Source: Costus lasius
Lineage: Eukaryota; Streptophyta; Magnoliopsida; Zingiberales; Costaceae
Direction: 5' to 3'
Assembly: GCA_027563935.2 (NCBI GenBank)
Contig: CM050449.1
Coordinates: 56,623,949 to 56,687,948 of the forward strand
DNA length: 64,000 nucleotides
In this document: piece after piece, positions 1-11,732 of the stretch
How the letters are laid out: each line of letters begins with the position of its first letter
Numbering within the stretch: the first letter of the stretch is position 1
Program-made: the position numbers and the translations under genes
The notes under the pieces: model-generated
Seen by the model: only the letters and a program-made list of their open reading frames with translations
The model's database searches: none
What the model was told of the DNA's origin: nothing

Positions 1-249
1 GGGTTTACAATAGGTGCAACTTAGATCTAGTTGGGCGCGCATGTCATTTAGGGTTTGAAAAACACAATTACAATAACATGAACCGCAACCAACATACATG
101 CGCCAATCATCTAGCGCCAAGATAACTCTTATACATGCGCAAATCTAAACATACTATCAACTAGTATACTCGCATGAAGAGAAAAAACATAGATCTAAGC
201 AACAAACATACATGGATCACTCAAAGCAATCAAAAGAACATATAAGACC
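1..249 (-). other. Start of the leader of copia A (non-coding)
   Basis: Leader sequence just downstream of the primer-binding site. It is AT-rich with scattered GCGCA words, and is similar in style and content to the same part of the other copies (for example 43903-44250). No gene is visible. Confidence 0.75.
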
Positions 250-261
250 GCTCTGATACCA
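250..261 (-). other. Primer-binding site of copia A
   Basis: On the minus strand this reads TGGTATCAGAGC, complementary to the 3' end of plant initiator Met-tRNA. It lies two bases from the LTR end. It shows that LTR 264-1993 is a 5' LTR and that the element extends leftwards. Confidence 0.9.
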
Positions 262-263
262 AT

Positions 264-1993
264 TGTTGGGTCCCCTTCTAGGGGGAGCGCAAGCGGATAA
301 AACCCCTTTCAAGAGGGGGGCCGAAAACCCTAAGAGTGGGTGGCGCATATTTCATTCAATCCATGAAGATGCTAGGGTTTCAACTAATCGCATGTTACAT
401 GTTCTCATGATCAACTTCGAACGATTGAATGGATAAGAGAGAATTCATACCATTGCCATGAGGATTGGACTCGGCTTGGAAGCTAGAGAACGATAGGGTT
501 CTCCTCCAAAGTGTGCCACACACAAGAAGAAATTGGCCTACACCTTGTCGTCCTTGTGCTAGCAAGGCTTCAAGGTTCCTTTTCGTATGGAAGGGAAGGG
601 AAAATCTTGCTTGGCGAGACTCCTTTCTCTTGTTTTTCGTCAAGTCCTTTCTTCACCGAATTGGAGAAGCCTTCACAAGAGAATTCGACAAGTGAGTAAC
701 CTCCCACACTAATGTGGAGGCGTTACACACAATCCACTTGAAACCGAATTCCAAAGATGGAAAGTATTGAAGGCTTAAGCGTTCACCCAAAGTGAACCAA
801 GCCCTTAACTCACCTCCCATGAACCATGCGCTCATCCATGAGCCGGTTCAATGTCGGTTTGGTCCAAGACCAATTAACCCAAGCCATATGGTCTAGATCA
901 CAATAAACCCTAAAGGTTCAAGATCCAACCGTTCATTTCTTGATGCTCCTGATCTCACCGATCTAGCATCATTTCTCTCGATCGAAGCTTACCGATCTCA
1001 AGCCCTAATCAATCAAACATGATCAGACGAGATCTCACTTACAATCAGAGATTAAATCCCTTTAAACTGAACCCAAACAATTCAGTCCACACGATCTGAC
1101 TCAAGTAAGCCATATCATCAAATTGTGCGACCCTGAGGGTTTCCTTTAAATGTCGGTAACGATAACTCACGTTATCACGATCAGTGAGGGGTATCTAGCA
1201 AGACATCACTGTCTCCCGATATAAAGGAAAGAGTCTTCCAAGACTACTCCCAAATCACAGCACAAGTGTGAATCTTCTTCACAAGGCATACATGTGTCCT
1301 TTGCCACTGGATGTTCTTATTGGACAAGCCTGTCAAGCTTGTAACTCCAATATGATGAGCATGATTAGATCAGATGAACATAGTCACCTGGGTATGGCCA
1401 TACACTATCTCAATCATCTCATCTAGGGGGGCCCTTTAGAACATCACACTCCTTAAACAAGGAGACGGCAATCCTATATCTATCACTAGTGTCCTAACCT
1501 GACTCATGATCATTATCCAAGATAGTCTATAATCATTATATTTCAAATGATATTGAAATACCTCAAAATAATGACATTCATCATTTAGAAACACAAGTGA
1601 TCTCAAGTCAAAGGACATGTGCCACTTGGTGCTTACAAGGAATATTCACATTGTGACAACCAACTGAATATCCTAGTAGGGTCTGTCCAGTACATCCAAT
1701 GTACCCATGAGTCTACATCTTATTCCATGCTCGAAGCATCCTATAAGATTAGAACACATATTAGTCTCAATCATATCAAGGCTGTCTCAAGTTCACCAAG
1801 ATATCTCGACTAAGGACATATGCATGTCAGCCTAGCTGAACAGCTTTGAGACATTATTCAGAAGTACACTTATTACAGCAGACAAGGTAACAACCTGAAT
1901 AATAACCATGCCTTTATAAACTCAAGAGTTTATTACATGATACTTATACAATCCCAAGGCCTCAAACATTAGCCTTAAGGGCATACCCCAACA
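264..1993 (-). repeat. 5' LTR of copia A
   Basis: The 1730-bp LTR runs from TGTTGGGTCCCC at its left end (the LTR 3' end on the minus strand) to GGGCATACCCCAACA at its right end. Read on the minus strand it starts TGTTGGGGTATGCCC and ends CA. It aligns along its length with the eight other copia LTRs in the window. It contains the mini-exon and donor near 450-459 (minus), a GATAAC/GTTATC hairpin at 1161-1176, and a TATAAA-like site close to its 5' end. Confidence 0.92.
451..459 (-). promoter_or_regulatory. Conserved mini-exon ATG and splice donor, copia A
   Basis: On the minus strand this reads ATGGCAATG followed immediately by GTATGA, a good plant 5' splice-site match. The same ATGGC-NNG|GT arrangement sits at this place in all nine LTRs although the bases before it differ. 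The matching acceptor lies outside the window for this copy. Confidence 0.6.
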
Positions 1994-3824
1994 TATCCAG
2001 TCCTTAACAAATTACAATTTGCAGAAAATCAAAGCTGAACACACTTCATAATTTTTACCATCAACCAGAAGTAATATATGAGTGAATTCCTTAGATTTCA
2101 TGCAACTATCCTTAATTCATGTCAGACCAGTCTATGTTCTCACAAAGGTTATAACACATTCAAAGTTTTCAGAAAATTCACAACATATAAACAGAACAGA
2201 AAATATTCACATAACAAACAATTAAACATAGAACAGAAACTATTCATGAAATAATTTCCTCAAAATTCCTAAAACTGTGAGCTATAAAATTACTGTAAGG
2301 GGCGCCAGTTTCAGAACCTTAACAGAACGTACAAATTTCATGTAAATAATTTCAGTCCCCCACTATAGATAATTTTAATTACACGTTCGTGAAGAAAATT
2401 GACAAAAGCCCCAAAATTGGCTCGAACCATGATTTTCGAAAATTCCTAAGTTCTTAGTTAAATCCCCAATTTTGTTTTCTCTAAAATTTCTCATCAAGCA
2501 AATAAATTTTAGAAGAACTACAGACCACAATTTAAGAGATTAAACCATACAGGCTAAATTTTTCTCACAATGGAATATTCGTCTAACCAAAACATAGCAG
2601 ATTTATATTGTCAGATTGCAACATATATTTTTGGTCCAATTCCGAACCAAAGCTAGTCAATATTATATTCAAAATGAAGCTCTCTGAATCTAGTTTCCAA
2701 CAAAACTGGTTTCGCAAAATTTAGAATTGTAGGCAGGAAGATATAAGGGTTCGAACATAGGTGGGTCAGAATTTCAGATTTCAAGAAAACAGATTCATAT
2801 ATCAGAATTACGACATATATTTCAGATCCAATAACTAATCGAAAATAGGCGTTATGGGAGTCAAAATGAAGCTCTTCAAGCCTACGGTCTAATAAAACTG
2901 GTTTCACAGGATTTCGAGCTATAGCTAGGGAGATACGAGAGTTCGAACACAAAAGGGTCAAGATTCTAGATTTTCAGAAAACAGATTTCGTAAGTTATAT
3001 AACAATGCCGATTGCAACACGAATATAGTTCAGATGTGGTCGATATTACATAAGAATCAAAGCTGAGCGAATCTAGTTTCATACAAAATTTGTTTCGTGT
3101 GATTTGGATCTATAGATCATGAGATATTGAGGTTAAAGCACAGTAAGGTCAGATTGGCGACTACAATTTTCAGCAAGACAAAATTTCTGAATCATCATGC
3201 ATATTCAGATCCGACCTATAGAATAGAAAAACATAGGATCTACTTGCAGATTTTTGGTTCATACAGATAATTATTGCAAATAGGATTAGACTCCTTAGGA
3301 TCGAATTACTCACCGAAAATCGCCCACAGAAAAAAAAACGCCACAACAGAGGGTCAGGGATCTCCAGGAACTTCGTCCACCACCAGTCTGCCACCACCAG
3401 CGTCAGAAATTTGCAGGAGGCGCCAAACACAGTAAGGGGCGACAACCACAGGCGGCTAGGGCAAGAAAACAACAAAAATCGTGAGGGAGAGGAGCTCTCA
3501 CGATATTTCTCTTTTTCTCCCACTCCAAACGGATCCAAGATCCAATAACCCAGTTAACTTAAGTGAAAATTGGTTTTAAGGGCTCACCTGGGCTTAACCA
3601 CCATGTGCCACTCCAATAACACAGAAATATGCGCCACCATGGTGGAAGAATTCCAGGAGCAAAGAGTTAAGGTTGAGGGTTCGAAGCCCCAACCAAAATA
3701 ATTATTTTTGCCCTGTAGGAAAAAGTCCTACAATTAGGCAAAAATCCCAAAATTTTAATAGATAAAAATACAGAAACAGAATTTCTAACCTTAAATCGTA
3801 ATTCAGAAACTCGAGGGCGTTACA
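1994..3824 (-). repeat. 3' LTR of the gypsy element, truncated by copia A
   Basis: These 1831 bp align without gaps to 19341-21171 with about 14 base differences by eye. The right end reads GGGCGTTACA, so on the minus strand the LTR starts TGTAACGCCC. The remaining part of the LTR, equivalent to 17749-19340, must lie left of copia A. There is no gene; small ORFs inside are not supported. Confidence 0.93.
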
Positions 3825-3838
3825 TCCTCCCCCCCTTA
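3825..3838 (-). other. Polypurine tract of the gypsy element
   Basis: On the minus strand this is a purine run, TAAGGGGGGGAGGA, directly before the TGTAACGCCC start of the 3' LTR. This is the expected position and composition for the plus-strand primer. Confidence 0.85.
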
Positions 3839-3853
3839 TAGAGCTTTAGTCCT

Positions 3854-6126
3854 CTAAAGCTGACCAAGCCCGTCACTGAACAGGTGAGGATGCTCCTTTC
3901 TCATATCTGCTTCAACCTCCCAAGAGGCTTCTTCAACAGACTGATTTCCCCAGATGACTTTCACAAGTGGAATAACCTTATTTCTCAGCACCTTCTCTTT
4001 TCTATCTTCAATTCTGAGAGGTTTCACCACAAAAGTCATGTTCTCTTCAAGCTGAAGAGGTTCCAACTCTAGAACATGAGAAGGATCAGAACAATATTTT
4101 CTGAGTGCAGATACATGGAACACATTATGGAGGTGTTCCAGTGATGGGGGCAGAGCAAGTCGGTATGCCACAGGTCCAACCCTCTCAATGATATCAAAGG
4201 GACCAATGTACCTGGGACTCAATTTTCCCCTCTTCCCAAATCTCATCACCCCTTTCATAGGTGAGACCTTTAGGAAAACATGCTCTCCCACCAAAAACTC
4301 AAGAGGACGCCGCCTCACATCAGCATAACTCTTCTGTCTATCCTGAGCAATCTTCATCTTTCTCTGAATTTCTCTAATCTTCTCAGTGGCTTCCTGAACA
4401 GCATCAGACCTTAGCACTGTTCTGTCCCCAGTTTCCTCCCAGCATATAGGTGTTCTGCATTTCCTCCCATATAGGGCCTCATACGGAGCCATCTGTATGC
4501 TAGAGTGAAAGCTATTGTTGTAGGTGAACTCTATCAGTGATAAGTCCAGATCCCACTCAACAGACCAGTCAACCACATAAGATCTCAGAAGATCCTCAAG
4601 TGTCTGAATAGTCCTCTCTGTCTGACCATCAGATTGAGGATGATATGCAGTGCTGAAACTCAGATTAGTTCCCAAATCTTCCTGTAATTTCTTCCAAAAC
4701 CTGGACAGAAATCGAGGATCACAGTCAGAGACAATGTCCAAGGGAACTCCATGCAATCTGACAATCTCATCGATGTACAGTTTTGCTAACCGATCCAAAC
4801 TGTAAGTCATTTTGATCGGTAAGAAGTGGGCTGACTTCGTGAGTCTGTCCACAATCACCCATACAGCATTATGATTCCTTCTGGTATTGGGCAGTCCACA
4901 CACAAAGTCTATACTGATATGCTCCCACTTCCACTGAGGAATAGGGAGAGACTGCATCAAACCGCCCGGCCTCTGATGCTCAGCCTTCACGGTTTGGCAA
5001 GTCAAACATCTGGACACAAACAAATGCACATCCTTCTTCATACCATGCCACCAGAAAGTCTTTTTCAGATCCTGATACATCTTGGTACTACCAGGATGAA
5101 CGATATACTTAGTGCAATGGCTTTCCTTAAGAATTTCATTTCTCAACTCAGGGTCCTCAGGGACACAGACCCTTCCACGGAATCTGAGGAGACCATCATC
5201 CGACATACTGAAATTATCAACCCAGCCTTGCTCAGACCTCTCTTTCCACCGTAAAATATCCGGATCTGATTGCTGCCCTGATCTCAATCTCTGCAGTAAC
5301 TCTGACTGAACCCTGAGAGAAGCTAGAAGACCGCCTCTCTCACCCGAAGTCACACTCAGATGCATGTCACTGAACTCCTGCAATAGTCGCCACTCCTGGA
5401 CTCGCAGTGCAGCTATCTGAGTCACAGGATACATACTAAGAGCATCAGCCACCACATTGGCTTTACCAGACTGATATTGGATGGTGAAGTCATAATCCTT
5501 TATCAATTCAAGCCATCGCCTCTGTCTCATATTCAGCTCTTTCTGAGTGAAGATATACTTCAAGCTCTGGTGATCTGTAAACAATTCAAATGTCTGTCCA
5601 AACAGATAGTGCCTCCAGATCTTCAAGGCAAAAACTACAGCTGCCAACTCCAGATCATGAGTGGGGTAGTTTACCTCGTAGTCTTTGAGTTGCCTTGAAG
5701 CATAAGCAACTACTTTTCCTTGCTGCATCAGTACAGCACCCAGACCCTTACCAGAGGCATCAGTATAAACAGTGAACTTCTCTCCATCACAGGGAATGAT
5801 GAGGATAGGAGCACTGGTCAGTCTCTTTTTCAGTTCCTGAAAACTAGACTCACAATCATCAGACCACTCAAACTTCAAATTCTTTCTAGTTAGCTTAGTC
5901 AGAGGACCAGCCAGCTTGGAAAAACCCTCCACAAAACGGCGGTAGTATCCAGCTAAGCCCAGAAAACTTCTGACCTCAGTCGCTGTAGTTGGTCTTCCCC
6001 AGTGAAGAATGGCCTCCACCTTCACTGGATCCACAGACACACCCTGGTCAGAAATAATGTGTCCCAGAAAGCCAATCTGATGTAACCAGAACTCACATTT
6101 GCTGGCCTTAGCATACAGCTGCTTCA
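3854..6126 (-). CDS. gag-pol: Gypsy polyprotein, C-terminal half (end of RT, RNase H, integrase, chromodomain)
   Basis: This is an open 755-residue continuation of the gypsy pol frame, cut off from its start by copia B. Numbered on the whole polyprotein (residues 769-1523), it begins in the RT thumb. It then shows RNase H with the YTDAS aspartate at 889 and later DLELAA and TDHQSL motifs. An integrase zinc-binding region follows (H..H..CLTC). The integrase core has catalytic D1173, D1234 (SDCDPRF) and E1270 (DGQTER), which is exact D,D35E spacing. The last 46 residues (VKVIW...EASWEVE) resemble the chromodomain tail of plant chromoviruses. The first visible ATG uses the first base of the copia B LTR, so it is not a real start. 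The frame is open but without its N-terminal half it is not expected to act. Confidence 0.93.
6122..6126 (+). repeat. Target-site duplication of copia B, left copy
   Basis: CTTCA directly before the B LTR. It is repeated exactly at 15229-15233 after the other B LTR, as expected for 5-bp copia integration. Confidence 0.95.
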
Positions 6127-7829
6127 TGAAAGTACCCCTTAACCTAAGGGGGGTCCCCTTCTAGGGGGAGCAAAAACCCTAGACATATGGCGCATAAAAC
6201 TTTTGCAGCGGAATTAAGGGTTTGAAAGAATCTATTGCATGATATATGATCAACTTAAGTAAACTTGAATTCATACCATAGCCATATGCGTTGGATGAAA
6301 ACTTGGAAGGAAAGGCGCAAGCGAGCCTTCTCCTAAGGTGACGCACACAATTGGTGTCGCCTACTTTCCTTGGTGCTCCTTGTGCTAGCAAGGTTCCAAG
6401 AAGCCTTTGTCGAATGGAAGGGAGAAGAGATCGCCTTGCTTGAGTGAGTTTTTCTCTCTTGTCGTCCTCCCTTCTCTAGTCGAGATGTTGTCTCGTCTAA
6501 GCCAAGCGTTGGCGACGAACAAAGAGAAGGGGGGCGTGAAGTGTGGCAATCGTGAGTCATGGCCACGATTAGTAGAAGTGCTATCCAAAAATAGCATCCA
6601 CTTCTCAACGTGCGCTCTTGGGTTTACCCAATCGCAAATGCCACATCACTTGAACCATGCGCTCAACCAATGAGCCAGTTCACATCGGTTTGGTCCAAGA
6701 CCAATTAACCCAAGCAATATGGTCTAGATCTTACTTAAACCCTAAGGCTTCAGATCTAACCGTCAATCTCTTCGATGCTCTTGATCTGACCGATCTGGCA
6801 TCTATTCTCCCGATCGAAGCTTACCGATCTCAAGCCCTAATCAATCAAACATGATCAGACCAGATCTCACTCACAATCAGAGATTAAATCCCTTTAAACT
6901 GAACCTGAACAATTCAGTCCACACGATCTGACTTAAGTAAGCCATATCATCAAATTGTGCGACCCTGAGGGTTTCCTTTAAATGTCGGTAACGATAATTC
7001 ACATTATCACGATCAGTGAGGGGTATCTAGCAACACATCACTGTCTCCCGATATAAAGGAAAGAGTCTTCCAAGACTACACCCAAACCACAGCACAAGTG
7101 TGAATCATTTCACAAAGCATACATATTTCCTTTGCCACTGGATGTTCTTATTGGACAAGCCTGTCAAGCTCGTAACTCCAATATGATGAGCATGATCAGA
7201 ACAGATGAACATAGTCACCTGGGTATGGCCATACACTTTTCTCAATCATCTCATCCAGGGGGCCCCTTTAGAACATCAGACTCCTTCAACAAGGAGACGG
7301 CAATCCTATGTCTATCACTAGTGCTCTAACCTGACTCAAGCTCACCATCCAAGATAGTCTATAATCATTATGTTTCAAATGATATTGAACCATCTCAAAA
7401 CAATGACAATCATCATTTAGAAAACACAAGTGATCTCAAGTCAGAGGAAATGTGCCACTTGTCTTAATCAAGGAACATTCACATTGTGACAAACAATTGA
7501 ACATCCTAGTAGGGTCTGTCCAGTACATCCAATGTACCCATGAGTCTACATCTTATTCCATGCTCGAAGCATCCTATAAGATTAGAACACATATTAGTCT
7601 TAACAATATCAAGGCTGTCTCATGTTCACCAAGATATATCGACTAAGGACATAATAGCATGTCAGCCGAGCTGAACAGCTTTGAGACATTATTCAGAAGA
7701 ACATATATTGCAGCAGACAATGTAGCTAACTGAATAACAACCATGCCTTTATAAACATAACAGTTTATTACATGATACAGATACATTCCCACAGGCCTCA
7801 AACATTAGCCTTAAGGGCATACCCCAACA
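6127..7829 (-). repeat. 3' LTR of copia B
   Basis: 1703 bp from TGAAAGTACCCC to GCATACCCCAACA. It is nearly identical to 13525-15228. It contains the GATAAT/ATTATC hairpin at 6993-7008, in which both stem arms differ from the other copies in a paired way. Small ORFs here are duplicated in the other LTR and have no coding support. Confidence 0.95.
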
Positions 7830-7845
7830 ATCTCCCACTTGCACT
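7830..7845 (-). other. Polypurine tract of copia B
   Basis: On the minus strand, AGTGCAAGTGGGAGAT directly before the 3' LTR. The same sequence precedes the 3' LTRs of C, F, G and H. Confidence 0.75.
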
Positions 7846-7849
7846 TAAT

Positions 7850-10800
7850 CTAATGGTTGAGGAATCTCAAACCCATATTATTACAGTGCTTCTCATGCTT
7901 CTGCTGCGCCAGAGGCTTGGTAAGCGGGTCTGCCAGATTGTCATCTGTATGAACCTTGCATACTTTGATCTCGCCACGATCTATGATCTCCCTGATCAAA
8001 TGAAACCGTCTCTGTATGTGCTTGGACTTCTGGTGCGACCGTGGTTCCTTTGCTTGTGCGATTGCTCCAGTGTTATCACAAAAGATAACCAAAGGATCTG
8101 CACTCGAAGGAACAACACCAAGTTCTCTCACGAACTTACGAATCCACACTGCCTCCTTGGATGCTTCCGAGGCTGCAACATACTCGGCTTCTGTTGTGGA
8201 ATCAGCAACAGTTGACTGTTTGAAACTTTTCCACACCACTGCACCTCCATTCAAGCTAAAAACATAGCCTGATTGCGATCGGAAATCATCCTGGTCCGAC
8301 TGGAACGAAGCGTCAGTATATCCTTCAATACTGAGTTCTTCCTGACCACCATATATCAAGAACATATCTTTGGTCCTCCGCAGATATTTTAAGATGTTCT
8401 TGACTGCAATCCAGTGCGCCATACTTGGATTACTCTGGTAACGACTGGTCACGCTTAACCCGTAAGCGACGTCTGGGCGAGTACACAACATCGCATACAT
8501 AATGGAACCAATAGCCGAAGCATAAGGCGTATTGTTCATTTCATCTTTCTCAGTCTGTGTTTGTGGACACTGACTCTTTGAAAGATTCAGACCATGTCTG
8601 ACTGGAAGATATCCTTTCTTAGAATTCTCTAAGTGAAATCTCTCCAGGACCTTATCGATGTAAGTACTCTGGCACAGCCCGAGAAGCCTCTTAGATCTAT
8701 CCCTGTAGATCTTCACACCTAACACATAGGCTGCTTCTCCTAAATCTTTCATCTGGAAACATTTCCTCAGCCATGCCTTCACAGCATGCATTTCAGGAAT
8801 GTCATTTCCAATGATCAAGATGTCATCGACGTAGAGGACTAGGAAAGTAATCACGCTCCCACTAAACCTCTTATATACACACGGGTCATCCTCGTTCTTG
8901 ATGAAACCAAATTCAGTGACTGATTCATCAAAACGAATATTCCAGCTTCTAGATGCTTGCTTAAGTCCATAAATGGACTTCTTTAACTTGCATATCTTAT
9001 GACGATCTGCTGGATTAGTGAAACCCTCTGGTTGTGTCATATACACATCCTCATCCAGATTTCCATTAAGGAAAGCTGTTTTCACATCCATCTGCCAAAT
9101 CTCATAATCATAATATGCAGCTATCGCGAAAAGAATCCGAATAGACTTAAACATGGCTACAGGTGAGAAAGTTTCATCATAATCTATCCCGTAGATTTGT
9201 TTGAAACCTTTCGCAACTAGCCTGCCTTTATAGGTAACCACGTTACCATCCATGTCAATCTTCTTCTTGAAGATCCATTTACAGCCTATAGGGATAACTC
9301 CCGAAGGCGGATCAACCAAATCCCAAACTTGGTTATCTGACATGGAGTCCATCTCGGCGCGCATAGCCTCAAGCCATCTCGCTGACTCCGATCCACTGAC
9401 CGCATCCGCATAAGTGAGGGGTTCATCATTATCAATGATGTAGACTCCGTCATAGCGCTCAGGCTGTCGACGGATCCTACCCGATCTTCGCGGTTCCCGT
9501 GATATCTGAGCCTCAGGTTGTTCAATAACCTGTTCTACCGGCTCAGGCTCATCCAACTGTGTTTGGTCACTTTGTCCTTCTTCTGGATTCTCATCCAGTT
9601 TTATTTCTCTCCCACTGGCCTCTTGCAGAAGAAACTCCTTCTCAAGAAATATGGCCGTCCGAGCAACAAAAACCTTGTTCTCTTTGGGATCGTAGAAATA
9701 ATAACCCTTAGTTTCCTTAGGGTAACCGACAAAGATACATTTGTCAGATCTGCTCTCTAGTTTCCCAGAGGCGAGCTTTTTGACATAAGCCTCGCAGCCC
9801 CAGATCCTGATAAATGTCAAGCTCGGCTGTTTCCCATACCATAACTCATATGGCGTCTTTGAAACTGCCTTGGATGGCACTCGGTTTAGTACCTTTGCAG
9901 CTGTTTCCAGCGCAAAACCCCAAAAGGAGTATGGAAGAGTAGCCCGACTCATCATAGAACGAACCATTTCAAGTAACGTTCTATTTCTCCTCTCGGACAC
10001 ACCATTCCATTGCGGTGTTCCTGGCGAAGTGAGCTGTGAGATAATCCCACACTCCTTTAGATAGTCAGTAAACGTATGACTTAGGTATTCACCACCTCGA
10101 TCTGAGCGAAGTGCCTTGATATTTCGGCCTAGCTGATTCTGTACTTCATTCTTGAACTCTTTGAACTTGTCAAAAGATTCACTCTTATGTCTCATCAGAT
10201 AGACATACCCATATCTACTGAAATCATCAGTAAAGGTAATGAAGTACTGATAGCCACCTCTGGCATGTTTACTAAATGGCCCACACACATCACTGTGTAT
10301 AAGGTCAAGTAAACCTGAAGCCCTTTGACCTTTGTGAGGAAAAGGTGACTTCGTCATTTTACCCATTAAACAAGCTTTGCATGTATCAATCTCCTTATAG
10401 GAGAATGATCCCAGCAGTCCATGATCATGCAACCGCTTAATGCGTTTCTCGTTAATATGGCCTAAACGACTATGCCATAGCAAGGTGCTGTCATCAGCAT
10501 ACTTGGCTTTCTTAATATCAATTTGCTGTATCGAACATTCCATGTCCAACATGTATAACCCATTGTTAATTGAACCAGTTGCATAAACAATATTATCAAA
10601 AGACAAAATACACTTTGAAATATTGCATTCAAAGGAAAATCCCTTCCTGACAAGAGCAGGAATGGAGATAATATTTTTTAGTTATACTGGGAACAAAGTA
10701 ACAACTGTTTAGTTCCAATACAAGTCCAGATGGTAAAGAAATAAAGTAGTCTCCTACAGCAACAGCAGCAACCCGTGCCCCGTTTCCAACTCGTAGGTCC

Positions 10801-11732
10801 ACCTCATGCTGTCCCACCTGTCTTCTTCTCTTGAGTTCCTGTACATTTGAACAAATGTGAACTCCACATGCAGTGTCCAACACCCATGATATAGAAGAAG
10901 ATAACATGACCTCAGTCACAAATATACCTGAGCCAGAAGCGAAGCTTCCCCTCTTATCTCCTTGGAGCGCTTTACAGTCCTTTTTCCAGTGACCCAGCTG
11001 GCCACAGTGGAAACACCTGTATTCCTTGGACCGCTTCACCTTCTGCTTCAGAGCCTTGCTGTAATTCTTGACCGGGGCCTTGCCCTTCTTCCCCTTCTTC
11101 TTGTTCCTTGAAGGAACCATCAAGACAGAGGTCGAAGGCTTACCCTTCAGAGTCTCCTCAGTGGTCAAGAGCATATTCAGCAGCTCTGCCGGAGTACAAT
11201 CGATTTTGTTCATATTAAAATTAATAATGAACGCGTCGAATGATGGCGGGAGAGACTGCAGAATAATGTCCACAGCAAGCTCCTGGTTGATGGTGTGCCC
11301 CAGTTTCTCCAGAGCCTCCTTGTGCCCAATCATCTTGAGCACGTGAGCTCCCACTGGGCTCCCTTCAGCCAGTTTGCTCTGAAAGAAGAGCTTAGTCAAA
11401 TTATAGCGTTCAGTCCTCGCCTGTGCAGCATACAACATCTTGAGGTTTGCTATAATCTGTATAGCTGACATATCCTCATGCTGACGCTGCAGCGGTGGCG
11501 TCATAGACGCTAGCATCAGGCAAGCGACATCAATGCTATCATTGACGTGCTTTTCATAGGCTTCCCGAACCGCCCTTGCGGCGTTCGGAGCGGGCTGCGG
11601 CGGTATCGCCGTCTCGAGGACATACAGTTTCCTCTCTGCCTTAAGAACGATCTTAAGGTGTCCAAACCAGTCAGAGAAGTTCGGCCCAGCAAACTTCTCT
11701 CTTTCCAGTAGGGATCGCACATTGAAGTTCAT
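7850..11732 (-). pseudogene. gag-pol: Copia B gag-pol polyprotein with one frameshift
   Basis: Single-frame copia polyprotein of 1294 codons plus one extra base. The gag part starts at 11732, with a CCHC knuckle (CFHCGQLGHWKKDC) and a protease motif LDTACG. The frame breaks at about 10673-10679, where a T run is six bases long instead of the five in copy H. The second segment (7850-10606) carries the integrase HHCC and D,D35E core, the reverse transcriptase (QMDVKTAFLNG, YVDD) and RNase H (YTDAS, STTEAEY, CDNTGA). No other break is seen. A homopolymer sequencing error could also explain the shift. With the shift the product would stop after gag and part of the protease. Confidence 0.93.

Larger units (their letters stand above)
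1..1993 (-). mobile_element. Copia element A, 5' end only (5' LTR plus start of leader)
   Basis: This is a minus-strand Ty1/copia element running off the left edge of the window. Its 5' LTR (264-1993) is followed leftwards by a primer-binding site and 249 bp of leader that resembles the leaders of the other copies. It abuts gypsy LTR sequence at 1994, which matches position 19341 in the middle of the other gypsy LTR. A therefore inserted into the gypsy 3' LTR. The expected TSD would be 1994-1998 (TATCC), with its partner outside the window. All coding sequence lies off the left edge. Confidence 0.88.

Noticed and set aside
2653..2961. 102-codon ORF in both gypsy LTRs (also 20000-20308)
   Set aside because: AT-rich LTR sequence with an internal degenerate repeat; no family recognised and no start context.
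3170..3538. 122-codon ORFs in both gypsy LTRs (also 20517-20885)
   Set aside because: Both are LTR copies of the same non-coding sequence with no recognisable domain.
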